Assembly (NCBI GenBank): GCA_035315065.1
Contig: DATFYM010000198.1
Span: 1 to 62,783, forward strand
Origin: DATFYM01 sp035315065
GTDB lineage: Bacteria; Acidobacteriota; Terriglobia; UBA7540
Length of the DNA: 62,783 nt
Direction: 5' to 3'
Made by a program: the position numbers and the translations under genes. The number at the start of each line of letters is the position of its first letter. Positions within the stretch are counted from its first letter, which is position 1. Shown here piece by piece: positions 1 through 8,804 of the stretch. The notes below the pieces were generated by a model. That model was not told the origin of the DNA, searched no databases, and saw only the letters and a program-made list of their open reading frames with translations.

Positions 1-147
1 CTCATCCTGGAGCGCATCCACTCCGCCTTCGGGGTCGCCGTCGACCGCGAGAGTCTCGTCTCTTCCCTTTCCAAAAAGGTGGCCCGCGGCGATCGCTTCA
101 CCCGCACCGAGAAAAACACCTTTGCCCTGCGATCGGAGGCCCGATGA
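1..147 (+). CDS. C-terminal end of an IS-associated small protein (partial)
   Basis: An open frame enters from the left edge and stops at 145-147, overlapping the next ATG as ATGA. The 48 visible residues (AFGVAVDRESLVSSLSKKV, then GDRFTRTEKNTFAL) look like the end of a winged-helix or HARE-HTH-like domain, but this is a weak resemblance. The 4-base overlap suggests it is translationally coupled to the transposase that follows and belongs to the same insertion sequence. The N-terminus is outside the window, so neither length nor function can be fixed. Confidence 0.5.
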   Translation, partial: LILERIHSAFGVAVDRESLVSSLSKKVARGDRFTRTEKNTFALRSEAR

Positions 148-1088
148 CCCTCTTGCAGACCTTCCTGGCCCTCACCCAATCCTGGCGCAGTGTGTTTGCT
201 CAACAGCGCACTTGGCTCCGCGCCCAGCGTCAGGCCCTCGGCGCCCTGCTGGTGTTGGGTCGAGCCACCCTGTCCCCCATCCTCTGGACCAACCGCCGCC
301 AACAACACTCTTGGTCGGGCGAGTACTTCTTGCGTTCGCGCGCCCGCTGGTCGCCGCAAGCTCTCTTTGCCCCGCTGCTGCAAGAGGCCTTGCGCTTCTG
401 TCCCGGACGCTTGCTGGGGGTCGCCGTCGACGATACCCGCTTGCGCAAAACCGGCCGTGCTATTCCCCAAGCCGCCTACCATCGCGATCCCCTCTCCCCG
501 CCTTTTCATACCAATCTCATGCTGGGGCTGCGCTTCCTCCAAGCCTCCTTACTCTTACCCCTGCATCGTTCCGGGCCCTTTTCGGCGCGCGCCATTCCCA
601 TCCGTTTTGAAGAAGTCTCCACCGTAAAGAAGCCCGGCAAGCGCGCCCCGCCCGAAGCCTGGAAGCAATATAAAGAAGACTGCCAACGCTTCAACCTCTC
701 GCAACGCTTTGTCCAAACTATGGCTCAGCTCCGCACCCTGCTCGATGAAGCGGGTGGCCCAGGCAAGATTCTGGTCATCGCCGGCGATGGCAGCTTCTGT
801 AATCGCACCGTGCTGGCCACGATTCCCCAGCGAACCATTCTGATCGCGCGCGCCCGCAAGGATGCCCGCCTGTGCTTCGCCGCTCCTCCCGGCAGCCGCC
901 GCGTTTACGGGCCGCAAAAGTTTACCCCCGAACAAGTGCGCCAAGACCAGAGCCTCCCTTGGGAAACGACCAAAATCTTCTACGGCGGCAAGCGCCGCAA
1001 GGTTCGCTATAAGGAGGTTCCCCGAGTGCTCTGGCAACGTGGGGCTCGCACCCGCCCGCTCCGCGCAGTGGCTAGTGGCGAGTGGTGA
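144..1088 (+). pseudogene. DDE-type transposase, 3' truncated
   Basis: The 314-residue frame has features of a DDE-superfamily (IS701/DDE_5-like) transposase. A first acidic motif lies in VAVDDTRLRKTGRAIP (about residues 92-107) and a second in VIAGDGSFCNR (about 212-222). The family normally continues for another 100 or more residues with the last catalytic acidic residue. Here the frame runs after RVLWQRGARTRPLR into AVASGEW and stops, and these last residues are encoded by a dispersed GTGGCGAGTGG-type repeat. The element therefore looks 3'-truncated and probably inactive. No terminal inverted repeat was seen. Family assignment is by motif recognition only. Confidence 0.7.
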
Positions 1089-1158
1089 GGCGCGAGTGGT
1101 GAGTGGCTAGAGGAAACGACAGAGCGCGCTCTTGCTAACCACTAACCGCTAGCCACCC
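1067..1158 (+). repeat. Inverted dispersed repeat (GTGGCGAGTGG family)
   Basis: Degenerate units of AGTGGCTAGTGGCGAGTGG are followed by a roughly inverted copy (CTAACCGCTAGCCACCC). The same family recurs at 62443-62557 and, partly, near 36603-36640. It supplies the artificial C-terminus of the truncated transposase. Confidence 0.6.
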
Positions 1159-1317
1159 GTGAAAAGCGGACGACTCCGTCGTGTCCCCGAGGCCCTGCGT
1201 CCCTACATCGATGGGCTGGAAATAGTTTGCCGCTAGTCCCTAGTCCCCTAGCCCCGCAGCGGGGCGGCGCAGCCGCTGGCCATTGTCAAGAGTGTCAGAT
1301 GTTATGTTATACGGCAC

Positions 1318-1386
1318 TGGCACAAAGGTGCTATCCGGCAATAGCACCTTTGTGCTATTGACATGAACCTTGCTGAAGCTTAACTT
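1318..1386 (+). promoter_or_regulatory. Paired palindromic operators and sigma70-like promoter for the PEP-CTERM-like gene
   Basis: Two palindromes sit 24 bp apart, centre to centre: TGGCACAAAGGTGCTA at 1318-1333 and ATAGCACCTTTGTGCTAT at 1341-1358. The second abuts a -35 box TTGACA (1358-1363), followed after 17 bp by TAACTT (1381-1386). The same arrangement occurs on the minus strand at 27446-27513 and 13860-13927. Transcription would run into the gene at 1735 with a leader of about 350 nt; that leader holds a small hairpin near 1588-1606 and no convincing ORF. A repressor overlapping the -35 box is the natural reading (inference). Confidence 0.6.
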
Positions 1387-1734
1387 CCAGAACGGTCGGG
1401 CCAGTTCTACTTCAATTTGCGACGAGGGGACCGCGATGGCACCCGCTAAGGGTAGGTCGTCTAGTTCTTCGGGCAAGGGAAGCCCCCATTCCCTTCGGCA
1501 CTCTATCGCTTTGCCTCGTCGAGTTTCCTTAACTAACTTACCTGTTCTCGGCCCCGGCGGGCGCCAGTGCTCGCGCCATCGTCTTCGCGGCTGCCTCGGC
1601 AGCCGACGGCTTCCCCAAAAGAGACAATCGTCATGAGACGAAATTGAGCCAGTCGAAGCACTGGCTGTGGCTCACGTTCCTAAATCTAGTTCGAAGCTTC
1701 CCGCAGTCCTGTTAAAACGAAAGGAGCACGCTCA

Positions 1735-2634
1735 ATGTCAGGAAACAATGAGTCCTCGCATGGCCCGTTTCGGTGTGCAAGTTGGAGCCAACGACGGGAG
1801 GGGCTTTCCATCGCATCCACCTTGCTACTGTGTGCCGGCCTCTTATTGGGCATCCCCGATGGCGCCTACGCCGACTCGATTGCCAGTAGCACAATTTCCT
1901 TCTCCAACATTCAGATTACCCTCCCGACCGGAAACCCGGGGAGCATTGTGTGGCAAGGCGCCGCCCCCCCGGGTACGAGCTGCACCGGCGTGGCTCCGGC
2001 GTGGTGCTCACAAGCATACGCCGAGCCGCAGAACGGCCTCGGGGAAGATATTCCTGTGTTCACCTCCAACACCGGCGCCGCTTCGACGGCCTCAGCAACG
2101 GTGACCTTTGCCAACGCTTCCGGGACTGCCGATGTGTCGTCCCTGAGCGGCACAGCCTCCGGCAATGCTAGCATTCTGGGGACCACGGCGCAGGCAATAA
2201 CGTCCAGCACCAGCAGCCTCTCCAACTCTTTTGAGATCACGGGGGGGACAGGATCGGTGGATGTAGCGTTTTCCACCGACTTTAACGGCCAGGTGCAGGT
2301 CGCAAACGATCAGAATGGCGTGCAGGCAACAGCCGAGGCCATCTTTAATTTAAATTTGGACGGAAGTCCGGTTCTGTCTTTCGACTCTCCCATTTCGGTG
2401 GGCTCCAGTGCCTCTCTGGTCTCGCCGTTTGGTCAGACTCTTACAAACACCGTACCGCTCAATTTCGATACCTCTTACCCTCTCTTTATCCAGGCGGATG
2501 CCGAAACGTCGGCATACAATGTCCCGGAATATCCGTCGGTTGTCTTATTGACTATTGGACTTCTGGCCATGGCGGCTTATGCCTATGCGGCCGAACGGCG
2601 TTCGGCCCTTCGCAGTGCTCAGGGCAAGCTCTAA
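1735..2634 (+). CDS. Exported protein with PEP-CTERM-like sorting signal
   Basis: A 299-residue protein. The start is set by AAAGGAG about 8 bases upstream of ATG 1735. A longish N-region precedes a hydrophobic stretch (STLLLCAGLLLGIPDGAYA, about 24-44), giving a probable Sec signal. The middle is rich in Ser, Thr, Gly and Ala, like many extracellular surface proteins. Near the end VPEYPSVVLLTIGLLAMAA and a following Arg-containing tail have the layout of a PEP-CTERM exosortase signal, except that the usual PEP triplet reads PEY. The tail after the arginines (SALRSAQGKL) is longer than usual, and its DNA is also repeat-like. It is probably a matrix or surface protein handled by an exosortase encoded elsewhere; the substrate role is inferred. 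It has its own promoter at 1318-1386. Confidence 0.75.
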   Translation: MSGNNESSHGPFRCASWSQRREGLSIASTLLLCAGLLLGIPDGAYADSIASSTISFSNIQITLPTGNPGSIVWQGAAPPGTSCTGVAPAWCSQAYAEPQNGLGEDIPVFTSNTGAASTASATVTFANASGTADVSSLSGTASGNASILGTTAQAITSSTSSLSNSFEITGGTGSVDVAFSTDFNGQVQVANDQNGVQATAEAIFNLNLDGSPVLSFDSPISVGSSASLVSPFGQTLTNTVPLNFDTSYPLFIQADAETSAYNVPEYPSVVLLTIGLLAMAAYAYAAERRSALRSAQGKL

Positions 2635-2682
2635 GACGAGCGCGGCTCGCCCCGACGACGAATGGGAACCACAAACCAAGTG

Positions 2683-2705
2683 CCGGGCTAAAGCCCGGTG
2701 CTACA
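2683..2705 (+). repeat. Hairpin followed by CTACA
   Basis: CCGGGCTAAAGCCCGG (2683-2698) is followed by CTACA at 2701-2705. This is one of several stem-loops of different sequence but the same layout in the window (also 13743-13770, 31269-31292, 37874-37895). It lies between the PEP-CTERM-like gene and the RHS gene. Confidence 0.55.
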
Positions 2706-2757
2706 AGGCCCGAAACAACCATGCGACGAGCATGGACGACAGCAGGAGGACAATCAA

Positions 2758-5700
2758 ATGACGAGGAAAATACACGGCTTCCAAGGTCTCGTTGGCGCTG
2801 GCGTTGCACTTCTTCTTCTGCTGTTGCCGGGCGTCATGCAAGCAAAATATGTGGGCGCCGAGCCGCCTCCCTGCCAGGGATGCAAGTGTAAATGCGGCGG
2901 CGTGACCAGCCCCTCTTCGAGCTGCGAGGGGGGCTCCATTGGAAATTGCGTCAGCAACACGGAAGGCAATCAGTCCGAGCAATACAACGTATCCAATGTG
3001 AGGAGCGGATTCGGGCCAGCCCTCAGTTTGTCGCTGACCTACAACTCCTATAACGCCGACGGTTCCCGGGCCCAGCTTGACACCGGCATGGGTTACGGAT
3101 GGACGCATTCCTACAACATCTTCCTGTTCAGCCAGCTTGGCAACATGTTCCGCATGGATGGCCAAGGCCGGGTCACCAAATATCAATACAACCATGGGGG
3201 AACTTATACTGCTGCTCCCGGCTATTTCGAAACCCTTACTAACAACATGAACGGCACTTTCACCATCCGGCAAAAGGACGGAACGACCTTCCTTTTTGGG
3301 CAGATTCCCAACACCCCCTTCCTCGTCTTCGGACCCGTCTATCGCCTCGAAAGCATTACTGACCGAAACAACAACGTGACCACCGTGTCTTATGATAGTC
3401 ACGGGAATCTGACTCAAGTAACCGACACTTACACCCGCAGCGTGACGTTTGTCTACAACGCCCAGCATGAGCTGACCTCGATTACCGACCCGGTAGGACG
3501 CGTCACCACCGTTACCTACGATTCGTCGGGCCGGAGAGTGTCCCAGATTACCGATCCGCTCGGGAGGGTGACTCAATATAGTTACAACACGCTCTCGCAA
3601 ATGACGCAGAAGGTCGACAAGGATGGCCGGGTTTTCACCTACAGCTACACCCAACTGGAACCTACGGGTATCAACAATGGGGGCAGCCTCTTTAGCCTGG
3701 CGAACCCCAATAACTGGGCAACTAGCAATACAATGCTGGCCGAATATCAAACTCGGGTTTACACTCCGTCGACCACCAGCAAGACCGATGGCAGGGGCAA
3801 CGTCTGGAAGTACACCTACGACTCCAACGGCCATGTGACCAGCGCGGTGGCGCCCGACGGCGCGACGACGAGCTACACGTATGATCCGGGCACGTTAGAG
3901 GTCGCCAGCATGACCGACGCTAACGGCAACAAGACTAGCTACCAATATGATTCCGAGGGCAACCTCCTCCAGCAGACGGACGCGCCTATTCCGCCCGCGA
4001 CTCTCGGCTTCGTGACCACCTTCACCTACGAGCCGACGTTCAACCAGGTGACTAGCATGACCGATCCCAACGGGCGGATCACCCGGTACTTCTACGACGG
4101 GAACGGCAACCGCATCAAGACCATGGACCCGCTCGGCAACTCCGAGACCTGGACTTACGACTCGCATGGCAACGTGCTCACTCACACGGACAAGAACAAC
4201 AATCAGACCACCTACACCTACGACGCCAACGGCAATCTGGCCACGGCCACCGACGCGCTGTTGAACGTCACCACCACGCTCTACGACACCGAGGGCAATC
4301 TCACCTCGCGCACGGACGCGAACCACCACACCACCACTTACACGTACGATGACCTCGACAGGGTGGTCACGGTGACCGACCCGCTGGGGAAGACCACGAC
4401 CACGGTCTATGACGGGCAAGGGAACGTGGCGCAAGTCACCGACCGCGACGGCCACGTGACGAAGTACCAGTATGACGTGCGCAACCGGCTCATTAAGACT
4501 ACCGACGCCCTCGGCCACACCGTCACCTCCGCTTACGACAGCAACGACAATGTCGTGTCGACTACCGACCAAAACAACCATACGACGCAGTTCTTCTACG
4601 ATGCCCGAAACCGCTTGATCAAGACCGTGGACGCGCTGGGCGATACCAGCACGACGGCCTACGACGCGTTCGGCAATGTGCTGACAACCACCGACGCTAA
4701 CCACCACGCGATTACTTACACGTATGACGCGCTCAACCGCCAGGTGACCAGCACGGACGCCGTGGGCAGCGTCACCACGACCGTCTACGACAGCACCGGT
4801 CCCAACACCGGTCCCTGCACCGGCGTCTGCACCGGCCCCACCGAGGGTTCGAACCTTCCCAGCAAAGTGACCGACGGCGACGGTAAGGTTACTTACTACA
4901 AGTACGACGGACTCGATCGCCGCATCCAGGAAGTGCGCAAGCAGGGCAGCACTGCCGACGTCGAGCCTCCCGTCACTGACGTTGACGCCGTCACTTCCAC
5001 CACCTATGACGCGGTGGGCAACGTGTTGACGGTGACGGAGCCCGACGGCAACACGACGACGAATGGCTACGATGCCGACAACCGTCGTATCAAGGAAACC
5101 GACGCGGCGGGCGATGTGACCACCTGGGCCTACGACGGCGTGGGAAACGTCACCTCGACGACCGAGCCGACCAGCAACGTCATCAACAACGCGTATGACG
5201 CCGACGACCGGATTATTACGGTGACCGACAGCATCGGCAACGTCGCGAGCTATACTTATGACGGCGTCGGAAACCAGCTTACCTGGGCCGATGGCAACGG
5301 CAACACCACCACCACCACCTACGATGTCATCTACCGCGTCACCCAGGTCACCGATCCGCTGGGCCAGAACACCACCTATTCTTACGACGCGGTTGGCAAC
5401 CAGCTCACGGTGACGGATCGCAACAGCAATGTGACCAGCTATGCCTATGACACGATCAACCGGCGCATCAGCACGACGGACGCGCTCGGCAATACCACCG
5501 GGTATCAGTACGATGCCGTCGGCAATCGGACCGTTCTGACGGACGCGAATAACCATGCCACCACGTACAGCTACGATGCTGTCAATCGCGTCGTCAAAGA
5601 GACCTATGCCGACGGATCCTCACGCGGCTACGCCTACGATTTCGTGGGCAACCCGACGTCGCGCACCGACCAGAACGGCGTCACCACCAACTACGCCTAT

Positions 5701-7842
5701 AGCGACCTGTATTTTCTAACCTCGCGGGCCTACCCCAGCACCACCGACACATTTACCTACGACCTCTCCGGCCGGATGGCCTCCGCTACGCACGGCTCCT
5801 GGACAGTGAATTTCACTTATGATGGCGCCGACCGCGTCCTGAGCGATGTACAGAATGGCCGGACCGTAAGCTACATCTATCAAATTCCGGCTCCCACCAC
5901 GCGGACGCTCACTTATCCCGGCAGTCGCGTGATTACCGAGAGCATGGACCTCCGTACCCGCATTTCCCAGATCAATGATGTGTCCTCGCCACCCATCGTG
6001 ACGTACACTTATGACGCCGGCGATCGCGTGCTGAGCCGCAACTACCGCAACGGCACCACCGCCGCTTACACCTATAACGGCAACGATTGGGTCACCAACT
6101 TGCAGCACAGCTTTGGGGTGACACCGATTGCCGGCTTCGCCTACGTCTACGACAACGAGGGCAACAAGAAGTGTGAGAATAAGCTTCAGAATCTGGCGCA
6201 ATCGGAAGCCTACCAATACGATGCCATCTACCGGCTAACCCATTACGCGGTCGGGACCCTGAATGTGAGCCCGCCCACCTGCACCGTGGCAGGCGTGCCC
6301 AGTACGCAGACCCAATACACGCTCGACCCGGTGGGCAACTGGCAGCAAAAGGTCACCAATGCCATCACCGAGACTCGCGTCCACAATGCGGTCAATGAGA
6401 TCACCAGCATCACCGATACGCCGCCCGGCACGGCCGCATCGCTGTCGTATGACCTCAATGGCAACCTGACGGCGGATAGCCTGTATACCTATGCTTACGA
6501 CGAGGAGAACCGGCTCACTTTGGTGACGCGCAAGTCCGACTCCCGCATGGTGGGGCAATACCAATACGACGCGCTGTCGCGGCGGGTGCAGAAGATCGCC
6601 GATCCGGCCACCCCTTCGACCCCGACGACGACCCAGTACTTCTACGACGACGCGCGCGTTATCGAAGAGCAGAACGGCGGCGGGACGCAGGCCACCTACG
6701 TCTATGGCAACTATATCGATGAAGTGCTGACGATGGATCGCCCCGCCGGCACACCTTACTATTACCACCAAAACGAGCTCTGGTCGGTGGAGGCGGTTAC
6801 CGACAGCACGGGCACGCCCGCTGAACGCTACAGCTACGACGTCTATGGGTTCGTAACTGTAACCAACGGGACGGGCACTTCGATTTCCCAGAACGCGTGG
6901 AACACGCCTCACAGCGCCATCGGCAACCCGTGGGTATTTACAGGGCGGCAGCTTGACGAGGAAACCGGACTCCACTTCTATCGCGCGCGATATTACGACC
7001 CCAACAAGGGTCGTTTCCTCCAGAGGGATCCCGTCGAAGACGAAGACTGGATGGACCTGTACGAGTATGTTTCCGATATGCCGACGTTTGCCGCCGACCC
7101 GCTGGGACTTCTTGCTCCTGCCCACGGGCCCAAGCAAGGGCACGCCGGGGGACCACCGGCACACGGCGGTGGGGGACATGGCGGCGGGGGACATGGGGGT
7201 GGGGGACACGGGGGCGGGGGAATGCCAGCCCGGCCGCAGCAGCCAAGGCCCAATCCGCGAGTGTGGTTTCCGGTTGCGGGTTCGGCCGTTCCCGCTCCAG
7301 CCCCGCAGGGCCAACAGATCGATTGCGATTCGGTTGTACCGGCCCTCTTTCCCAATCTAAAAGCTGGGGAGTGGAGCATCACCGGTCCGGCGATCCCGGA
7401 GTATAACTGTATTGCCTGGAGCGTGGGAGTCACCAATCAGTGGGTTTGGCCGGGTAACACCGAGGCCGTCTTCGACAAGTTGTACAAAGAAGGGCTGACG
7501 GTGACACCGAGAAACCGCGCCGGACAGCCCATCGGGCGGCCTGTCCAGATTGGCGGGGGATATAAGGACTCTGACAACTGCGATCCGGAATGCCACAAGA
7601 GGAAAGTCGCCTTATTCGTCGACGAAGCTGGTGTCCCAACCCACGCCGCACGTGAAGTTGAGGATGGAGGGGTGTGGGAGAGTAAGTTGGGCTCCTTGTG
7701 CAGAATCAAGCACAAGCTAACACAGCTCGAAGGCGCTACGCAAAAAGGCAGGCCCCCGGGTACCGCCTATGGTAAGGTGAAGAAGTGTTACGAAAAAGAC
7801 GATCCGACGGCGAATCAGGCCCTGTGCCCGTGCCCGGGCTAG
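2758..7842 (+). CDS. Exported RHS/YD-repeat protein with C-terminal Cys/His toxin-like domain
   Basis: A 1694-residue protein; AGGAGG upstream of ATG 2758 fixes the start in preference to an in-frame ATG 60 bases earlier. Residues 1-28 form a Sec signal (GVALLLLLLPGVMQA), followed by a Cys-rich patch (CQGCKCKCGG). From about 60 to 1340 there are many YD repeats of the form YDxxGNxxxxTDxxG. The RHS core motif RARYYDPNKGRFLQRDP lies near 1405-1424, the usual boundary to a variable tip. A (GGGGH)n linker (about 1470-1488) then leads into a different C-terminal domain (about 1521-1694) with YNCIAW (Cys1551), VPTHAAREV (His1629) and ESKLG. Its motifs match the separate protein at 50936-51436. RHS proteins carry polymorphic toxic tips inside a protein shell; a hydrolase or peptidase-like activity here is inference. 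The next gene is the presumed partner. Confidence 0.9.
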   Translation: MTRKIHGFQGLVGAGVALLLLLLPGVMQAKYVGAEPPPCQGCKCKCGGVTSPSSSCEGGSIGNCVSNTEGNQSEQYNVSNVRSGFGPALSLSLTYNSYNADGSRAQLDTGMGYGWTHSYNIFLFSQLGNMFRMDGQGRVTKYQYNHGGTYTAAPGYFETLTNNMNGTFTIRQKDGTTFLFGQIPNTPFLVFGPVYRLESITDRNNNVTTVSYDSHGNLTQVTDTYTRSVTFVYNAQHELTSITDPVGRVTTVTYDSSGRRVSQITDPLGRVTQYSYNTLSQMTQKVDKDGRVFTYSYTQLEPTGINNGGSLFSLANPNNWATSNTMLAEYQTRVYTPSTTSKTDGRGNVWKYTYDSNGHVTSAVAPDGATTSYTYDPGTLEVASMTDANGNKTSYQYDSEGNLLQQTDAPIPPATLGFVTTFTYEPTFNQVTSMTDPNGRITRYFYDGNGNRIKTMDPLGNSETWTYDSHGNVLTHTDKNNNQTTYTYDANGNLATATDALLNVTTTLYDTEGNLTSRTDANHHTTTYTYDDLDRVVTVTDPLGKTTTTVYDGQGNVAQVTDRDGHVTKYQYDVRNRLIKTTDALGHTVTSAYDSNDNVVSTTDQNNHTTQFFYDARNRLIKTVDALGDTSTTAYDAFGNVLTTTDANHHAITYTYDALNRQVTSTDAVGSVTTTVYDSTGPNTGPCTGVCTGPTEGSNLPSKVTDGDGKVTYYKYDGLDRRIQEVRKQGSTADVEPPVTDVDAVTSTTYDAVGNVLTVTEPDGNTTTNGYDADNRRIKETDAAGDVTTWAYDGVGNVTSTTEPTSNVINNAYDADDRIITVTDSIGNVASYTYDGVGNQLTWADGNGNTTTTTYDVIYRVTQVTDPLGQNTTYSYDAVGNQLTVTDRNSNVTSYAYDTINRRISTTDALGNTTGYQYDAVGNRTVLTDANNHATTYSYDAVNRVVKETYADGSSRGYAYDFVGNPTSRTDQNGVTTNYAYSDLYFLTSRAYPSTTDTFTYDLSGRMASATHGSWTVNFTYDGADRVLSDVQNGRTVSYIYQIPAPTTRTLTYPGSRVITESMDLRTRISQINDVSSPPIVTYTYDAGDRVLSRNYRNGTTAAYTYNGNDWVTNLQHSFGVTPIAGFAYVYDNEGNKKCENKLQNLAQSEAYQYDAIYRLTHYAVGTLNVSPPTCTVAGVPSTQTQYTLDPVGNWQQKVTNAITETRVHNAVNEITSITDTPPGTAASLSYDLNGNLTADSLYTYAYDEENRLTLVTRKSDSRMVGQYQYDALSRRVQKIADPATPSTPTTTQYFYDDARVIEEQNGGGTQATYVYGNYIDEVLTMDRPAGTPYYYHQNELWSVEAVTDSTGTPAERYSYDVYGFVTVTNGTGTSISQNAWNTPHSAIGNPWVFTGRQLDEETGLHFYRARYYDPNKGRFLQRDPVEDEDWMDLYEYVSDMPTFAADPLGLLAPAHGPKQGHAGGPPAHGGGGHGGGGHGGGGHGGGGMPARPQQPRPNPRVWFPVAGSAVPAPAPQGQQIDCDSVVPALFPNLKAGEWSITGPAIPEYNCIAWSVGVTNQWVWPGNTEAVFDKLYKEGLTVTPRNRAGQPIGRPVQIGGGYKDSDNCDPECHKRKVALFVDEAGVPTHAAREVEDGGVWESKLGSLCRIKHKLTQLEGATQKGRPPGTAYGKVKKCYEKDDPTANQALCPCPG

Positions 7843-7875
7843 CGGTTCGCGGGGGAGGCGGTGATCAGTGCAGGT

Positions 7876-7952
7876 CGGGGTTCGGGATTCGCGGAGAGCC
7901 GCCGCCTTTTGGCTCCCTTCTGCGAACCCCGAATCCCGAACTCCGAATCCCA
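7876..7952 (+). repeat. Inverted dispersed repeat (GGGATTCGGGGTTCGC family)
   Basis: GGGGTTCGGGATTCGCGGAG is followed about 25 bases later by its near-complement (TGCGAACCCCGAATCCCGAA). The same family is at 37655-37779. It lies between the RHS gene and the mature part of its partner gene and is open in that gene's frame. Confidence 0.65.
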
Positions 7953-8012
7953 CTGTCTTCCCACTCTCCGGGGTTTCAGTATGGGTTCCCAGGGAAATGG
8001 GTTGGTCGTCTG

Positions 8013-8468
8013 GTGAGCTTGGCAGCGATAGTGGGGCTCTTGCTGACGCCTGGGTGGAGCCAACGGGACGCGGCGAGGGCAGCACAGTCTCAAGGTACGG
8101 CCCAACCGATGCATAAAGGAGTTCGGGACCAACAGAGCGAGTTGGCGAAGAAATATAGGGAAGCCCACGCGCGTTGGGAAAAATACATCCAGCGGCCCGA
8201 GATCCAGGTAAGCTCGCGAACATCAGACTACACCAATAACCCCCCCTATGACGACATCGTTGCCTTGGGAAAGGGCGCGCTGCCCTTCCTCATGGCTGAC
8301 ATCGCCAAGGGAGAGTTCTTTCTGAATGACGCTGCCCGACGAATTACCGGAATCGATGTAGTTAAGCTCTTCCCCGGAGAACCAGTCATCGGAGAACAGG
8401 ACGTGTCGAAGCTGTGGCTCAGGTGGTGGAAAGAGAAGGGCCAGGAATTCATGCGTTCCGGCAGGTAG
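8013..8468 (+). CDS. Small exported partner of the RHS C-terminal domain (putative immunity protein)
   Basis: The frame is open from 7785, overlapping the RHS gene, but residues before 8013 are encoded by a dispersed repeat. GTG 8013 gives a compact signal-like N-terminus (VSLAAIVGLLLTPGWS) and a 151-residue protein; the start is uncertain and no strong ribosome site is visible. The C-terminal 100 residues (W-containing helix, PPYDDIVALGKGALPFLMAD, RRITGID, WLRWWKEKG) match in order the product of 50390-50932 (HPSYKKIIEMGWDVVPLLLRD, EITKV, WIAWGKKK). Both relatives sit next to a YNCIAW-type gene or domain. A partner or immunity role is inferred from this repeated pairing and from the shared exported location with the RHS protein. 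No enzyme motif was recognised. Confidence 0.6.
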   Translation: MSLAAIVGLLLTPGWSQRDAARAAQSQGTAQPMHKGVRDQQSELAKKYREAHARWEKYIQRPEIQVSSRTSDYTNNPPYDDIVALGKGALPFLMADIAKGEFFLNDAARRITGIDVVKLFPGEPVIGEQDVSKLWLRWWKEKGQEFMRSGR

Positions 8469-8804
8469 CGTCGACCCTATCCCCTACGCGCTACGATCAA
8501 TGAGTCGGGGCTTAAATGCGGCCAGCAAGCCCACCAGGCATGACCTGACGGCCAAGTGCATCGGCAGCGTGCATCTCGAATTCTTTCACTAATTATGCAA
8601 TTGGCGGTGCGGATGTATTGGACGCTCCGCCAAATGAAGGCTGCGACGTCGCCGGTTCGCATGTCAGGTAGCCCGATGCAGAGCTTGGTGGAAGAAGCCA
8701 GTCCATCGTTTGACAGATCGCCCCTTCCACCTTCAAGATATCCTCAGCCGGTGAAGCGTGTCTTTTCGGCAAGTCTGCGTATTTCAAGCGGTTTCAGCGC
8801 TTTG
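8469..8804. other. Intergenic, nothing recognised
   Basis: Short minus-strand frames are present (8477-8662 and 8593-8787), but they overlap one another in different frames, lack ribosome sites and show no family motif. The stretch may be remains of a gene disrupted with the neighbouring transposon-like remnants. Confidence 0.4.

Noticed and set aside
1318..1333. TGGCAC...TGCT read as a sigma54 promoter, attractive because PEP-CTERM genes can be sigma54-controlled
   Set aside because: The GG to GC spacing is 9, not 10, in all copies, the sequence is palindromic, and an appropriately placed TTGACA/-10 pair explains it better.
3895..5556. 553-codon minus-strand frame inside the RHS gene
   Set aside because: Antisense of the YD repeats, which gives repeated Val/Gly/Ala periodicity.
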